From contig VEQB01000171.1 of the NCBI GenBank assembly GCA_018883485.1, forward strand, positions 1 through 5,554: 5,554 nt of DNA, in the 5' to 3' direction. Origin of the DNA: Bacteroidota bacterium. GTDB taxonomy: Bacteria > Bacteroidota > Bacteroidia > UKL13-3. Position numbers and translations under genes: made by a program. Below the pieces are notes generated by a model. It was not told the origin of the DNA. It made no database searches and worked only from the letters and a program-made list of their open reading frames with translations. Numbering within the stretch: position 1 is the stretch's first letter; each line of letters opens with the position of its first letter. Shown here piece after piece: positions 5,480 through 5,554 of the stretch.

Positions 5480-5554
5480 ATGTTAGCAGAAAAACCAAGA
5501 AAAAACAAAGAAGAGAAGCTTCAAATTCTAAAAGAAGCCTCACAAAATGGAGTT
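5480..5554 (+). CDS. Transposase OrfA (helix-turn-helix), N-terminal 25 codons only
   Basis: The ATG at 5480 opens MLAEKPRKNKEEKLQILKEA, continuing SQNGV to the window edge. EEKLQILKEAxxNGV is the first helix pair of the HTH DNA-binding OrfA found in many Bacteroidota insertion sequences, where a TLxKYGIYPxTYYxW stretch usually follows. An in-frame stop lies at 5471-5473, so this ATG is the first possible start. In IS3 elements OrfA is fused to the DDE integrase OrfB by a programmed -1 frameshift; that part lies beyond the window. The frame differs from the interrupted gene, which also reads through here. Confidence 0.75.
   Translation, partial: MLAEKPRKNKEEKLQILKEASQNGV

Larger units (their letters stand above)
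5428..5554 (+). mobile_element. Left end of an insertion sequence, probably IS3-like (incomplete in window)
   Basis: At 5428 the sequence switches from AT-rich operon DNA to TGTAACGCCCCCCTAAACAA followed by TCGGACA, which has the look of an IS3/IS150-group terminal inverted repeat (TG start, C-run, GGACA end). About 50 bp inside it an OrfA-type transposase start begins. The right end, the second inverted repeat and any target duplication are outside the window. The bases just before 5428 (ACCC) would be the left target-site copy if this is IS3. IS66 ends (GTAAGCG-like) also bear some resemblance, so the family is not fixed. Confidence 0.75.

Noticed and set aside
5428..5554. Continuation of the frame from 5293 through the insertion sequence as a genuine fusion protein
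   Set aside because: Past 5428 this frame yields a basic, low-complexity tail out of frame with the transposase, which indicates accidental read-through of inserted DNA.

Overview
The window looks like a secondary-metabolite (RiPP) locus from a low-GC member of the Bacteroidota. Three things point there: the low GC content of most genes (often 25-35%), the AT-rich intergenic sequence without strong Shine-Dalgarno boxes, and the protein families. These are a Bacteroidota-style lanthipeptide dehydratase with an outer-membrane TolC-like channel, a grasp-with-spasm type ATP-grasp peptide maturase with a double-glycine precursor, and a DUF6624 protein.

Left part (1-3025): the C-terminal half of a class I lanthipeptide dehydratase (LanB), cut by the window edge, overlaps by 17 bp a TolC/OEP-family outer-membrane efflux protein. 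Together they look like the end of a RiPP modification and export operon. No LanC cyclase, ABC transporter or HlyD-type adaptor is visible here.

Middle (3026-3193): the gene-free spacer has two halves. About 90 bp (3011-3100, including the last codons of the tolC-like gene) are 57% GC, and the rest is very AT-rich (20% GC in 3121-3180). It divides the LanB/TolC module from the next one.

Right part (3194-5427): a second RiPP module runs on the same strand. It has an 83-residue precursor with a GG leader, a 313-residue ATP-grasp ligase that I recognise as GwsG-like (predicted to form graspetide omega-ester or omega-amide links), an exported TPR-like/DUF6624 protein, and a fourth reading frame. 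The last three genes are joined by two 4-bp ATGA stop/start overlaps, so they are almost certainly one translationally coupled operon. The SPASM radical-SAM partner (GwsS) usually paired with this ligase is not in the window.

Right edge (5428-5554): the fourth reading frame is broken after about 45 codons by the left end of an insertion sequence. This has a TGTAACGCCCCCC-type terminal repeat and the first 25 codons of a helix-turn-helix OrfA transposase, probably IS3-like.

The most interesting content is the graspetide-type module. Its precursor has an internal 30-residue-periodic repeat, a PFLDNLL element resembling the microviridin PFFARFL leader motif, and several cysteines. It also carries a coupled secreted DUF6624 gene and lies directly beside a lanthipeptide dehydratase.
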